In this document: positions 1 through 60,489 of the stretch, piece by piece
How the letters are laid out: each line of letters starts with the position of its first letter
Position numbering within the stretch: the stretch's first letter is position 1
NCBI GenBank assembly: GCA_964019415.1
Contig: OZ025887.1
Coordinates: 2,835,806-2,899,805 of the forward strand
Source of the DNA: Ianthella basta
Lineage: Eukaryota; Porifera; Demospongiae; Verongiida; Ianthellidae
DNA length: 64,000 nt
Reading direction: 5' to 3'
Translations under genes and position numbers: made by a program
Notes under the pieces: model-generated
What the model was told of the DNA's origin: nothing
The model's input: only the letters and a program-made list of their open reading frames with translations
Database searches by the model: none

Positions 1-270
1 ACATCATTGTAACACAATAGAATGTGAAATGTTGCAGTTTTACCAGAAGTAAATGTTTCAACACTGTTTTCTGAAAATAGACAATCCACAATTCTGAACT
101 TCAAGCACACATATCTCAGTAATGGAACAAGCTATGGAGCACAGTGAAGTACAATAGGAAGTTTATCAAGTGTACTTTCACGCCACATGCCTAACTGAAA
201 ATTGCAAGTTCAAATAGTCCCTTTTGCATATCCAGTCACAATTGTGTAATCGGCAATGCAATCAACTCAC

Positions 271-48164
<47,894 letters not shown>

Positions 48165-48204
48165 TTTCCTAGCAGTTACGCATGCACCTGCGGCCTGTTG
48201 TACC

Positions 48205-48224
48205 TAGTCTGGCTTGCTAGACCA
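48205..48224. repeat. Solitary end of the 6211-type TIR family, 41 bp upstream of the KPTN start codon
   Basis: TAGTCTGGCTTGCTAGACCA matches the 6211 terminus at 19 of 20 bases. The right end is not evident. Given its position it may overlap the KPTN 5'UTR or core promoter. Confidence 0.6.
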
Positions 48225-48629
48225 TCTCGTGCCCCCGAGGCCGAGGCATGTCAGCCGTCAGCAAATGGCGGAGTTGGCGAGCGTGCGCTGAAAGGATAAA
48301 CAGTGGCACGGAACGGCGCAACGACTTGTGCAGCGAGGACTCGTTGGAGATGATTGGGGATGCAGCTGAGAAAATGCCCAACCGACGACGCACTTAATCC
48401 AGGTAAGAAACTGGTTAAACTAAACCACCTCCGGAGCTCCGGAGGTGAGTTAGAAACCGGTGTCACGTGAAAATGGAGACCCCCGTCCCCAATTTTACGT
48501 CGAGATGGGGACCACCGTGTCCATATCTACGATAGACATGGGGATCACTCGTAGATTAAGGCACCCCCAACGGAACCTTGGCGGCGCGCTCATTGGCCAG
48601 TACTAGCGCGTTTTGCATCGCTTTCGTGG

Positions 48630-48695
48630 ATGTCTTCACGAAATGATGGCTCTCAGACTCTGGTTCTTGAGCTTCTGAGTCCTCCTGTTTGCCAG
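48630..48695 (+). CDS. Possible first coding exon of an unidentified plus-strand gene
   Basis: ATG followed by 22 codons (MSSRNDGSQTLVLELLSPPV then CQ) ending TGCCAG|GTCAGT, a good donor in phase 0. It lies 466 bp from the KPTN start in divergent orientation. A second donor-like ATCCAG|GTAAGA lies at 48411. No downstream exon identified, so it may be chance. Confidence 0.25.
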
Positions 48696-48736
48696 GTCAG
48701 TAGTAACTCACCAAACACTGGAAGTAGGCCTATAAT

Positions 48737-48850
48737 GCGCCTATCAATTGTTCTCCCCTCCCCCCCACCTGGGGACGCCCCAGGTCAGAGGTGGGGATTG
48801 TCACCCTTGAGGTGCGATATCCCCCACCCCTCAGGCTCCTCTTAGCTGCT
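48737..48850 (+). repeat. Repeat with C-run and CCCCACCT..AGGTGGGG hairpins; second copy at 60895-61012 (inverted)
   Basis: Both copies begin CTATCAATTGTT(C/G)TC and run through poly-C, CCACCT(G/C)GGG, CCAGGTC(A/T)GAGG and GGGATTGT. Probably a MITE or small Helitron-like repeat of unknown class. Confidence 0.6.
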
Positions 48851-48978
48851 AATCCCCACCCTTGAGAGAGGGGATCCACACCTCATGGGTGGGGCCAATT
48901 TAGAAATGTAACTATCTTGACTTTATTTGCTTGCATGCTTAACATGCATACATAGCTAGGCTCAGTAGGCATATATAT

Positions 48979-49620
48979 ATGGATGCGGTGAAGTACCTGT
49001 CTGATTCAGAGATTCAGGAGATGCTGGAGAGTGTTGCATGGAGGAGGGTGACGTCAATGATGAAAGAGGACATGGAAGACAAGCCAAAGCTGAGTATACT
49101 CAGAGAAATTGCTGATCTTAAGCTAGAATCGAGCTGTGCATTGGTGAAGGTGAAGAGGGAGAGGACGATGTTAATGAAATTAAGAGGAGGAACAGCAGCA
49201 TTTCAGATCGAGGTTGGGAGATGGCAAGGAGTGATGAAGGATGACAGAGTTTGCAAAGAGTGTCAGAGTGGAGAAGTTGAGGATGTCTGCCATTGGCTGC
49301 TACAATGCCCTGCCTGGGACCACATCAGACGGCCCCTGCTTACACAGCCTGGGATGGACATCTGGCCACAGGGGACCTCTATTAAGAAGCGGACTGCCAT
49401 CGTTCTGTCCGCAGCTTGTACCAATACTAGTATTATGAAATGCATCAGATCCATGTGGTGTGCCCGTTTTGGTCTATGACTCTATTATTCATGTAACAAC
49501 GTTAACCTTCACATGTCCATGTTCAGTCTATGTACCTTTGTGATAGTGCTACACTGGACCTATCTGAGTCCTAGCACCTCCTGGTGCGGTGCACTCTAAT
49601 ATGATTGATTGATTGATATA
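48979..49620 (+). mobile_element. LINE C-terminal coding plus 3'UTR and (GATT)n tail
   Basis: The 166-codon frame (48979-49479) ends an RT protein: KPKLSILREI, LMKLRGGTAAFQIEVGRW and the zinc-knuckle-like CKECQSGEVEDVCHWLLQCP. The 3'UTR carries GTGATAGTGCTACA, a GCACCTCCTGGTGC hairpin and GATTGATTGAT. The upstream RT is missing (5' truncation near 48960). Confidence 0.75.
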
Positions 49621-49699
49621 CATGCTATCAAACAATCTGCCACACTCTTTATTAACATTGTCATGACCAGTTCTTCTTTATATCAGACTCATCTTTGCA

Positions 49700-49810
49700 T
49701 CTCCCATGGTTCATGTGTTCAGTGCTACATTGGACCATGATGTGTCCTAGTGCCTATTGGCATGGTGCACTCTAATAATGAATTGAATTGAATTGAATTG
49801 AATTGAATTT
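49700..49810 (+). mobile_element. Third, diverged LINE 3' end with (GAATT)n tail
   Basis: GTGCTACATTGGACCATGAT, GTGTCCTAGTGCC and GTGCACTCTAATAATGA match the 3' ends at 47193 and 49500; the tail is TGAATTGAATTGAATTGAAT. Confidence 0.65.
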
Positions 49811-49954
49811 AAGTGAATATATAGCTAACTATATAGTTCTCATGCAATCTATAGCTATAGAATGCTTTAATGTGCAGTTCCACTTTGAATACTGTTTGGG
49901 TGCAGAAGACACAAGTGTCATGAAAGCTATGTAGTTATGCCTAATGTTAGGGCT

Positions 49955-52900
49955 ACATGAATAGCAAAAAAGTGTTCAGGATCATCGTCATGCTTGCACA
50001 GCCATAGTGCAGCCATCCATTGCACTTTTCACATTGAATCCACAGCTCGGGTTCTTCAATTTCTTCCACAAACCTTTGGCCACACACACTACAGAAGCAG
50101 TCATGGTTTTGGGATTCTTGCTTCTTGTAAGGCTGCCTTTACAGCGCCACGTTTTCGATTGTCTGCAACAGTTGACAAGTGCTGAAGCCAAAACTGTACT
50201 TCTTCTGGTGGAAGGAGAACTTGTTGTGCTACTTCACTTATGGCAGCAGCAGATGCTTCTTTGCCCTGTAGTTCATTAAAGAACTGTTTGAGGACGAGCG
50301 ATGGAGGATCAACATGGTTCTGGTGTTCTGCTGCTAAAAGTTGTTCGGCAGGCAGGTAATGTCTACTGCAGAAACCTTTGCAGTCCTTGCAAGCAGAACT
50401 TCCCCATGGACGAGATACATCAGGGACAGGAAATGGAAAGCAAGTGACAGGAGGCCCTCTTTCAAACCAAGTTAACAGTACACTAGGAGGTCCTAGCTGG
50501 CATACTGGGTGGCAACAGTCAATGCTGTAGCAGCATCTAAGGAAGAAGACATAGTTCGATGGTAACTTCGGCACCATGTGCTGTTTACGTAGATTCCACA
50601 CCTTTTCAAAGTAGCGATAAATCTCAGGGTGCTCATTCTGCAGTTCAACTTTTTCCTTCTTGCTGCCTCACAGAAATACTAGCAACAGGGCCCTGCGCTG
50701 TAAGAGCTCTTTTGTCTTTAGACCCTTTGTACAGTTTTATCTGTGTATCACCACATGGGCTGCCATCCACTTCCTTGATGTACACTTCAATGGCAGCTTC
50801 AAGATTATTCAAAGCCTCTTGGTTCACTCCTCCATGGCTACTAGCATCCAAGCAACCTCCAGTCAGTGTAGATGGGATGAACAGGTTTGAATGGCCAAGT
50901 GCACAGCAACCATTCTGCAATTCAACCCTGTTCATGTAGCTGGAACCGGCGCTCTGTGCAGTCACCACTGTTACAGCCTTCTTCTGTTTGAGGTGCCACT
51001 CTGTCCACAAAAATTGCACCTCTTCATGACTTGGACCTTCGTCCATTCCCCCATCTACCTTGACACAATCAATAGGCTTAGCAGCCTTAGCAATGGTGTT
51101 GTGGAATGCTGGGTACAGCTCGGCCTTTTCTGCCAACATCTCTAAGTCTGCTGCATGCTGGTGAGGGTTCTTCTCATGAAGTGGGATGGCCTTCACAACT
51201 CCTGCACAGAGCTCACCAGTAGACTTAGTTTCTGTAAAGTTGTACGAGGTAGTCTGCAGTACTGATGGGTACCAATTAACATAGTCCGTGTATGTTGTAA
51301 GTACTTCGTGTCCGCACGATCGGGGTGGCATGTTGTTTGTTAGTTGTCAGTATGTCTAGTCGAAATCCTGATGCATCGTCTCTGTTGATGTTGAGTATGT
51401 TCGTACCAATGGTAAAGTGGAGGTAGTTCAGGGACTTGTAGAAAGCTGCTGACCAGTGCTTGTCAGGGTTGTACTTAAGTTGGAATCTTTTCCGTGCTCT
51501 TCTTGTGGTAACCTGTGCAACCCCACGGTATCTGGCAGCAGACAGTCTACGCTTGTTGCGGGCCACACGCAATTGCACAACAGTGCCATAGGAAAAGGAT
51601 CAGCCATATACCTGCTGGAGATGGTCCTTGATCCGTTCATATGTCACTTTCTCCTTCACATTGGTATTACCATCAAATGTCAAAACTCCAGTTCATCTCC
51701 ATGCATCTGCTCCAACTCCCCTGTCTTTTACAAATTCCTCAATCTTCTGTCCAATATCTGGGTGTTTCGCTAGAATTCTCCGTACCTTCTGAGAGTGCTT
51801 GCGACTGAGTACCTTCTGTTCTACGACAGCTTTCACTTTCGATCTCTGGGCTCTCCATTGGATGGTCTTCTGGCGCATCTTCATCAATTCAAGGCCAGTT
51901 GGAGACAAAACATCTTGCAGTGAAATGTACTGACTGGGGTCATCTGGTTCAGAATCAGTAACAATTTCATCATTGATGGCCCTCACTTCTCGCAGTCTCA
52001 TTCCTGAGCTCTGCATGTCTTTGAGAAAGGCACTGAAACACACTTCCAACTTGGAAATCTCAGCTGCTGTCAGCTCAAGTTCAAAGCATTTCTCATGCAG
52101 AGTATGAATGATGTGCATCACTTCATCATGTGTGCTTTCTTCCAGCTTGGTCACGATTTCAAAGCAATTGAAATCTGAGCTCTTTGCAATATGGACAAGT
52201 GCTGTGATGTCTAGATCTACTTCCTCGGGTGCTTGCTGGCATCCTTCTTCATCACAGCTAGAGTCTTCACTTGATGAACTGTCACTGAGCTCCACTCCAA
52301 GAGCAGTAAGGACTGCCCTCTCCTGAATGTGTGCCAATGAATCAATGGATTCACGAATGTCTCACTTCCTCAATGGCATGCTCAACAGCTGAGCAGCTCT
52401 TTCCCATGTCTTGGAAACCGAAGGGAGTCTGTGCAGCTGACTTAGAAAGACCAGAGGCATTGTAAGCTGTGTAGCGGATTAACTGCCTTTCACGATCAGA
52501 TGTAGCTAGCCCAAGCAGGGCTGAGAGCATTTGCTTGCTTAGGCTTACAGTAGCCCCCTTCTTTGCAATCAATTGATCAACGAATTGTTGAAGTTTGATA
52601 TAGTTGACACCTTGAACGTGTTCTAGCAAGTAAACAGCAGACACCCCAGACTCTGCGTCACCAGCTCGGATTACAACTAGTGGCATTTGCAGTAGTAGTC
52701 GCTTAGCTATGTCTGCCTTGTATTGCTTAGATGGAAACGCTTTGCAATACAGTGTAGACATGATGGCATACCCATTCTCAAGGATGTCTTTCGCTACCGT
52801 CTGCAACCCAGAGCAATCCACACAAGGTTGGGTATACCCATATTTGCAGTGTGCTTTATGAACACTTGTGTACTACCTCAGGGTAAGGCCTTCAAATAAA

Positions 52901-53770
52901 CTAACAGATACAGTAGATGTAATATGTTGCTCATTAGAATCACAGAGTTTTTTGTTTTCTGCTCGAGAAAAGTCTTCATCAATTGCCCTCCTGATCTCGT
53001 GGGCTGGCAGGAGGGCGATGCGCTAAAAAAGGACTCTCAGACTCTTCAATGGGGTCTTCGTCAGAGCCACTGGGCAGTGGTGAGGCATTGCTTTAAATTC
53101 TTCTGGTGGAGTAGCTACAGAAGTGCTTGCAGTAGTGCTCCTGCTACTGGAACCTTTTTTCTTGTATTTTTCTGCTCTCTTCGATTTCTTTATCAGAGCT
53201 GCCATCTCAGCTTCTAGCTCTGGTTTCTTGGTCTTCAGGCTGGATATTTCTTCAGTCACTTCGTCACACAGCTTGTAGTTTCTGCTGCTTTCAGCTGCAA
53301 CTTGTCTTTCAAGTCTTCGGCCACAGCAGCAATACACTTCTCCCTTTCCTGTGTTCCAACTTTGGGCCGTTTTGCAGTAGATGAGGACTCAGAAAGTGGG
53401 TTCAAGGATTTCAACTGCGACTGTCCTTTCTTGTTAATGTACCCACTTTCATTCACTATTTTCCGGGCCTCTTCCAACAGAGTTCCTCTTTGCCAAAGTA
53501 GGCTGGGTTCTTCAAGCAAAGCTCCTCGGCAGCCTGGTTCATTGCACTGTGGTATGTGCTGAATGGCTTTCCTTTCCCAAGGAAAAAATCATGAGCAACT
53601 TCTAATGTTACTATTCTCCTCAATTGAGATGCTTTCGCTATCCTGTGCCGCTGCAGTGATGTCAGCCATTTGTTCCTAGAATCCGAAAGAAAAAAGATTG
53701 TGATACAATCAACATGCATGGTGTGTCTTAACATTACCCATTTCTTAAGTTTTGGATTCAAACTGCATAA
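49955..53770 (-). pseudogene. Large transposase-like gene of unnamed invertebrate family, with C-terminal PHD-like finger
   Basis: Minus strand order: a start domain (DFFLGKGKPFSTYHSAMN, LLEEARKIVNESGYINKKGQ) near 53500, a coiled-coil/basic stretch near 53200, CVDCSGLQTVAKDILENGYA near 52800, an acidic middle region with LSDSSSSEDSSCDEE near 52260, a catalytic-looking block CVKVDGGMDEGPSHEEVQFL, VELQNGCCALGHSNLFIPST near 51000, and a Cys-rich end CSVCGQRFVEEIEE, WIQCEKCNGWLHYGC near 50030. I recall the DGGxDEGPSHxEVQ block as recurrent in cnidarian and sponge gene models, probably a DDE-type transposase, but do not name it. At least five frameshifts and two stops. Confidence 0.6.
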
Positions 53771-54214
53771 CTGTTTGGTAGTGTAAATGGGTCAATAGTT
53801 ACTAGTGGAGGTGTTATTACAATTAAATTGCTCTTTTAAGGTATTACACACCCATTCCTGTGATTGACACATTCAGTGGCTATAGGCCACAAAGCTCACA
53901 CCCAGACCTGAAACTGCTTTATTATATCACAGCTTATAGGCTACACCCCACATGCAACACATCATACACATACAAGGCACTTGTTCTAGTGTAGATGGTA
54001 AAGGATTTACATAGGCATGTAGATCTCAAGTTAGCAGAGGCCCAAGATATCACAACAATTGCAATGTATTCAAGTACTTAACATCTGAATCAGATGATAT
54101 TTATACCTTACCTCAAGTGTTGGTCTCTTGAGAGTTAAGTTGCCTGTAAGTCGCATCTGTGCTGTGCACTTCTTGGCTAAGTATGGAACTTTTGGAACAC
54201 CTGGAAGGCCAGGT

Positions 54215-54340
54215 GGATGACTGGTAGGTTAGCTGGTGGGTTGGGAAGTAGGTTGGCTGGTGGGATGGACGTAGGTTGGCTGGTGGGATGGCTGGTAGGT
54301 TGGCCGGTGGGATGGCTGGCCGAGTGAGTGGGTACCTTAT
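54215..54340. repeat. Minisatellite, ~24-bp unit
   Basis: GGTTGGCTGGTGGGATGGCT (plus GGTA) recurs about five times with small changes. On the minus strand it would read as (PTSHPTGQ)-like repeats. From 54345 to 55740 I see no supported gene. Confidence 0.8.
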
Positions 54341-55739
54341 AACAGAAGTAGACATAAAATATGAATAGAAATAATATATGCACAACAGTTGAACAATGAG
54401 CATGCATACAAGTACCACACTGGTATCAATGTTTCCAACATGCAGCTAGCTACATACAGAAAGGTCCTGTGGTATGATTTTGCAGTGATTCAGTGCACTC
54501 TATTTTGCTCACTCCTCTCCAGCTGCAGAAGAACACAATCGCAGCAAAGCTTCAGCATGATTAGAAGGTGTGAACAAGTAAGGCAGGAAACGCAGGCTCA
54601 GCCTCAGAGGCAATTGGAGCTGCTAGTAATAATGACAAACAAGCTGCCAATGGTGTACACCAACAGGAAACTAGTCTGAACCCCACACAAACCTCCGCAG
54701 TTCAATGACTATGCAGGGTATGCAGGGTTTGCCACAAAGATTGACTGGAATAGAGCAGAGGACGAAGAGATTGGGAGTGAACCCTAATGAACCCTTTGAA
54801 ATTTTCACTTATGATGATGAAGAGCAGCATAAATTATCTGTACCAGAGTCCTTGGCAGGCACTTGCGAAGAGCTTCCCTCAGTCTGAACTGCAACACGTA
54901 GCTAGAAGTACAAAATATTATTGCTGCACACCTGTGGACACACACACACGTGTATACTCTGCGCTGCATGTATTTAACCATAATACTGTTGTTTTTGACT
55001 AGTTTCATATGGTCTGCATGCTGCATGTGCAAAATGTCCAGACATCATTCACAGCTGGCAGTGCAGGAAGTAATATCCAGAGTAGAAGGGGACTGCTAGT
55101 TAGCATTACTATAAGGCTATAGCAGGAAAATTTCCTGTTTCTCATCCCTCCCTCATACACTTCCTGGAAGTGGAGCTGACAAAAACACAATGCATTAAGG
55201 TCTCCCGAGTCCGCATTGAATGTTGTCTTTTGAAGCGTTGAAAAACATGTCTCACATGCAGCTTGATGGAGCCTTTATTGTTGACATTTGTTTTACACAG
55301 AGACCATGTCGTAGGGTACTATTAAGGGAAATTGCATAATTTCTGTGTGTTCCTGTCTGGCAGGGTGGGGGTGGCAACCACAAATTTTGGCACTCTGACT
55401 CTGCTATTATGCAATATAAATCATCTATGTAATTGTTTCCTGTGTTTGTAATTTGCCCCGTCTGCCCACGTGGCTTTGAAGCAAACAGGTAGGACGAGAA
55501 ACAGAAAATTTACATGCTATAAGGTACCAATGGTGGACAGAACAGAGAAAATATTTGGTGGTGAATGGTGCAGTAGTGGCCACAAGGGAATGTGACTTCA
55601 ACACAAAAGGAAAGGGAGAGATTGTTGGAAGATAAAGGAAGGGTTGCCGAGAGCCACACCCCATAATCATCTCAAACACGCTGTGACAGGGAGGACATAG
55701 CAGCCTGATTGAAACATTTTAGCACAAAATAGCTGATGG

Positions 55740-56124
55740 GGTAATTTGAATGCCTTGGTCTTTTGTGTTTGAGAAGAGTGCAAAGTTTGACAAGAATGGA
55801 TAGAGTCAGAAATGAGGAGGTGAGGGAGGCACTTGAGCAGGAAGCAGTGATTGAGATGGTAAAGGAGAAGCAGAGGAAGTGGAAGGCAAAATTGGAACGG
55901 ATGAGAGATGACAGGTTGGTGAAGATAGTGTATGAGGAGGAAGCAAAGGAGAAGAGATCGAGGGAGAGACTCAGAAAGAGATGGTGCGAGAATTTCTCTA
56001 TTATTGATGAATGACTCAATATTATCATAACTATACAATGTCTTTATATTCCATGTTTGTGTATACTGTACTTGTTTTCTGTTGGGCTACCTCCTGCTAA
56101 TTAAGGAGATAAAGATGTGAAGAT
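55740..56124 (+). pseudogene. RTE-like LINE 3' fragment
   Basis: The frame 55763-56014 encodes the RT C-terminus: CLRRVQSLTRMDRVRNEEVR, EMVKEKQRKWKAKLERM and RLRKRWCENF, as in the LINEs at 6840 and 37700. The 3'UTR has GGGCTACCTCCTGCTAATTA and AGGAGATAAAGATG, leading directly into the (GAT)n array. Confidence 0.85.
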
Positions 56125-56268
<144 letters not shown>

Positions 56269-56720
56269 ATTGGGAATGGCCAAAGTGAAATTAAGTCACC
56301 ATAATGCATTGAAATGGCAGTCAAAGATGTGTGCATGTTGTGTACAGATGTTGGAGAATCATTGGAACCTGCCACACCTTCAAATCCAAGGATTTCCTTC
56401 AGAGGAATGAAGTATTAGCGACCTTGTGAGTTGCGCTTGTCACACATCTTCCAGCGTACATCATCTACAGACCTCTGGCCTCCAGACCCATGTACTCAAT
56501 CTCCTAAGCTCAGTTTCAAACTTCATGGTGATTTGAAGGCCATCCCTTGGCCAAAATACTTTCATTTAACGAAAAATGTTGATGGACCACATAATTCTTC
56601 GCAACGCTGCTCAGCAGTTTGAGCACTTTAGTTAATCTCTTTTGCACCAAGCCTCCCTCACTGTGTATGCTACCTATTGTCATATACTGGGCTTGGTTGT
56701 GATGGATTATCAGGCAGTTA

Positions 56721-56999
56721 GTGCCAATCTTCGTTGCATGCAAGCTGACATTCCAAATTACCCCATATTTCAAATTACCCCACTTTACCCTAAATGGCTG
56801 CATATGCGTACAAATTTCACACCTTCTCTCCCATGTCACTACACCTTCCACTGGTACAACTCATCCTTGTGTTGCCACCCATACTGGACACTTTGTGGAG
56901 CCTATTGTGGTACCCAACATATTTCTCATGTTGATTATAGCCTTGATTGTCATCGTTTTAGCTATTGTCATTGTAATAGGATCATTATCCTGTTTGTGA
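56721..56999 (+). other. Unrecognised 92-codon frame with one strong hydrophobic segment
   Basis: The C-terminal part reads VVPNIFLMLIIALIVIVLAI then VIVIGSLSCL, a plausible single transmembrane helix. No family recognised and no splice evidence. It could be an exon of a membrane protein or chance in AT-rich sequence. Confidence 0.2.
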
Positions 57000-57096
57000 A
57001 TTTACTGGTAACCCGCTGGTAGCTAGCTCCATAGTAATCTATAAGTATAACGCTTTTTACAGTATAATGGTATTTGTGTATGTCTGTGTGTGTGTG

Positions 57097-57098
57097 TT

Positions 57099-57176
<78 letters not shown>
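57097..57176. repeat. (GT)n microsatellite
   Basis: About 75 bp of TG repeats, with a single TTCATG interruption near 57098 and at its end. Confidence 0.97.
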
Positions 57177-57228
57177 CATGCATGTCCTTGGGGTGGATGT
57201 AACCTCCTTTTCATGTCCTTATATGGTA

Positions 57229-59396
57229 CTAGCAGAGTGACCCGCCTTAGGCGAGCTACGGCGCCCAATGCCTGTCCCCTGATGCCCTCAGCAACCATAT
57301 CACTGCTACAGTTCGAAATGGTGAATATTGGTTTAAATTCGAACGTAACAGCCTGTTTGCACTAGCGGAACGGTTACAGAACCGGTTATGGGAAGCGTTC
57401 CATGGATCAGTTCTCATCGGTTCACCCCCCCCCCCCCCCCCCGGTTCACACTAGTTCCGGCCCAACCGGTTCGAGTACAGTTAAACGCATCACGTGATGG
57501 CTTAAATGAAACGTGCGAGCTCGCCGCGTATGAATCCAAATGGCGTCGCTTGGTTGTCCCTTGAGCTTTCATGCTGTCAAGCTATTGTAGCATGTTCGAG
57601 CCTTCGGAAACAGAGTTCCCAGTCTCGCAACAGACGACTGTCATTGCATAAGCACCGACTTTCTCGGAGGAAGGCGCAGTTAGTGGTCATTTTGGCAACG
57701 GTCTTGCTGCAAATGGTGAATACACGAATGCCACGGCAGGTATGGACCTTCAGCAGATCCTCAACATGGTGGGAACAGGCTGCAGAGCGTGATAGGACGG
57801 CTACGGAAGAGCTGTAGCACGGCTGTTTCGCCGGGGTAACTTAGTTGTTACGCAACATTTTTGCATTCGAAAAATGGCGTCTTTTTCCCTATGCTAGCAA
57901 TGTATAACGGATATCATTCCTCCGAGTTTTTCAGAAGAAACGGCTTGGTGCATCTTATTGCTGGTAATTGTTTAGGTATTTTGATATTGGTCTAATCTTA
58001 CTCCTTATTTTTCCTGCAGTTTTGAGGAATGTATGTGCGTAATGGACATTTAGTATTAAAATATACACATGTTTACAATATAAAACATACCGGTCCTCGA
58101 AACCTGCAGAAAAAAGGAGTAAGATGGGACCTATACCAAAACATCTATAATAATACCAGCGATCAAATGCTGTATATCATTTCTCTAGGAAAACCCGGAG
58201 GACTTATATCCTTATACATGGCTAGCATACGGCAATGTGCGCCATTTTGCTATTGCGCAAGAATTACTAAGTTGTACACGCGGGATACAAGTGAAACAGC
58301 CGTGGTAGGTTTCTACATGCATGCCAATCGCCCGACCACGTGCGAGACAAGTGGCGAGAACCTTTCCACACAAGCGGTTTCGTTTACACTAGCGAACGGA
58401 ACGGCTCCGGTGTCAGTTTATTTTACCCCCCAGGTAACCGAAGGTTAGTTAACCGACACAGAAATGCTGATAGAAGCTAGTAAAATGCACCCTACTGCAG
58501 GATGAGACTTACCACTACCAGACGAGACTGTTAGGTGACGATATCTGCGAACCCTGCACTTCCTTTGCAGTCCTTGCAGAAGACCACATCAATCTTGTTA
58601 ACTGACGACCGCGGTGAGGTTTTTGTCCTACCATGGCTGGGATGCTTGTGTAGTTCTCTGGGTTCTCGAAGAATGTCAAGAGGGCACTACTACAATGAGC
58701 AGAAGTGTTTGAGCAGCAGCACGGCGTGCAGTTTCGCAAACTGGTGGACATCGATGTGCAGGTACATCAACGCTACAGCCTGAGCATGTGAGGAGCATGA
58801 AACGGTCTGAATCTTAGCTACTGCTTGTCAAAGCAGGGTTGATGGGTGTCAGAACAACCCCTCGAGGTGAAACACACCAAAAAGAGTTAAGAAATACTCA
58901 GAAATTCGAAGCCAGGGGATAATGTATCCTAGTTTATTTTACCCGGGGGGATACAAAACTTGGGGGATGAAATAAACCGTGAAACCGAAACGATTCTGGA
59001 CCGGTTTGGACCACCTACCCGAGGTGGTACCGTTCCGCCAACGGTTCTTGCCCTAGTGTAAACGGGTGTGGAACAGTTCACATTGGAACCATCCCACACC
59101 CGTTTACACTACGGCAAGAACCGTTCCGCTGCGTAGCGTAAACGGGCTGTAAGACGACAACGAATCAAGGTAAAACCAGGAAGTCAATGGGAACGATAAT
59201 TAGAAAATGGCGGTCGTGGGCAAAGGAAAAAGCGGAAATGGACGGATAACTCTCTGCGGACCGCAAAACGGCCGCCATAAACCCCATTATTACCTGACCC
59301 CCGGTGCGCCCAGCAGTCACAGCGAGTTTTAGGGCGACGGAGTAAGAAACGCGCGCGCGTATCACGAACACACACACACACAGACAATTTGATAGA
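57229..59396 (-). mobile_element. Helitron copy 3, split by a 1.8-kb TAA-flanked insertion
   Basis: The minus-strand 3' end (hairpin CTCGCCTAAGGCGGG, then TCACTCTG CTAG|T) is at 57229. The 5' part runs 59153-59396 and begins TCTATCAAATTGTCTG. The two parts are collinear with the intact copy at 17038-17411 and rejoin at AACGTAAGACGAC (copy 2 has AACGTGGGACGAC). Confidence 0.85.
57349..59149. mobile_element. PIF/Harbinger-like element nested in the Helitron
   Basis: TAA lies at 57346-57348 and 59150-59152, duplicated relative to the unsplit Helitron. The TIRs are CAGCC(T/C)GTTT(G/A)C.CTA..GCGGAACGGTT. The right terminus is itself a palindrome (about 59028-59125). A frame near 57740 reads PRQVWTFSRSSTWWEQ, loosely like the start of Harbinger transposases (RxxW...WW), but no DDE core is seen. 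A poly-C run of 18 lies at 57425-57442. Confidence 0.75.
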
Positions 59397-59916
59397 TTTC
59401 ACAAGACATGTGGTGTGGCTATGCTCTATAGAAGCAGCACAAGAAGGCAATTTCTAGAGACACTTGGAATTTATTTCTGGCGTTTATACTACTAGTGCAG
59501 ATGAACACATGAGCAACTATGATGCGGAAGGTAGGCTTAAGCTTGCATGTACACACCTCCACCCTCAATTCTCTCTTCCCCACACTTATGCATAAAATGT
59601 TTTGCATGTTACTCATATCTACCTGCATTGGCTTGCTGTAGGTACATGCCCAGTGTTCATAGATGATTTTGTGGAATACACTAGACGAAAATGTTGAAGA
59701 GAGTGAAGCAAAGTTCACCCGAGTAATGTAGACTGACCCAATAGTAATACTGTATACTTTAGATAGCACTTGGCATTCAAAAAAGGCACTCTTTTCCTTC
59801 ACTTAAAATGCTGGGAATTTTAATCTCGGCATTGACACAGCCGGCTTTGTCCCGATGTCTTTGATTCAACGTCTGTTCACTCACTGTGCTCATCCCCTAC
59901 GATTTGCTACTCATAA

Positions 59917-60391
59917 CTGCTGAAGTCTTTCAGCAAACATCAAGTTAGAACAACTGGGCCTAGACTTTGAGTGCTACAAGTTGGACTTCCTGGCATTGCA
60001 AGAGACCAGAAGGGAAGCAGATCCATGGCCTACGAAGATGGCACAAGGCGTCGCTACATTGCACACACTGAGGGGTGGACTGGCTTTAGTAGTGGGCCCC
60101 AGACTACAGCCATACCTACAATCATCTAAGTCTATCAGTGATAGAGTGGCAGTGGTCACCTTCAGATTCAGTAAGCAAGATATTCCCTTTAGCGCCATTA
60201 TTGCCTATGAACCCACTACCCCATGGTACACAGCCAATCTGAAACTACGCAAGAACTTCTTTGAACAGCTACAGGCCGCAGTGGCACCTATCCCTCGAAG
60301 AGCTGTCACCTTACTGATGGGGGATATGAATGCCAAGATTGGGAAGAGATACAGACTTGTCTTTTTGAAGAATGTTTGGGCTCAGGGATAG
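59917..60391 (+). pseudogene. LINE endonuclease domain fragment
   Basis: ANIKLEQLGLDFECYKLDFL then ALQETRR, SDRVAVVTFRF, SAIIAYEPTTP and TLLMGDMNAKIG. ALQETRR and GDMNAKIG are APE-endonuclease motifs (catalytic E and D/N). The open frame ends at 60391 after a frame change; no SDH motif or RT follows. It lies just downstream of the 60490-60738 exon in that gene's direction, perhaps within its intron. Confidence 0.75.
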
Positions 60392-60489
60392 GTGCATCAC
60401 TGGCAGGGTTTGGAATGCTTTGGTACGCCCACTCCTATTACATGGGTGTGGGATTTATACGAGTACAGTGTACGTATATAAAGCGCGCG

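Noticed and set aside
58029-58448. 139-codon open frame inside the Harbinger-like element
   Set aside because: No DDE, Myb or other motif was found; it is probably chance within the non-autonomous element.
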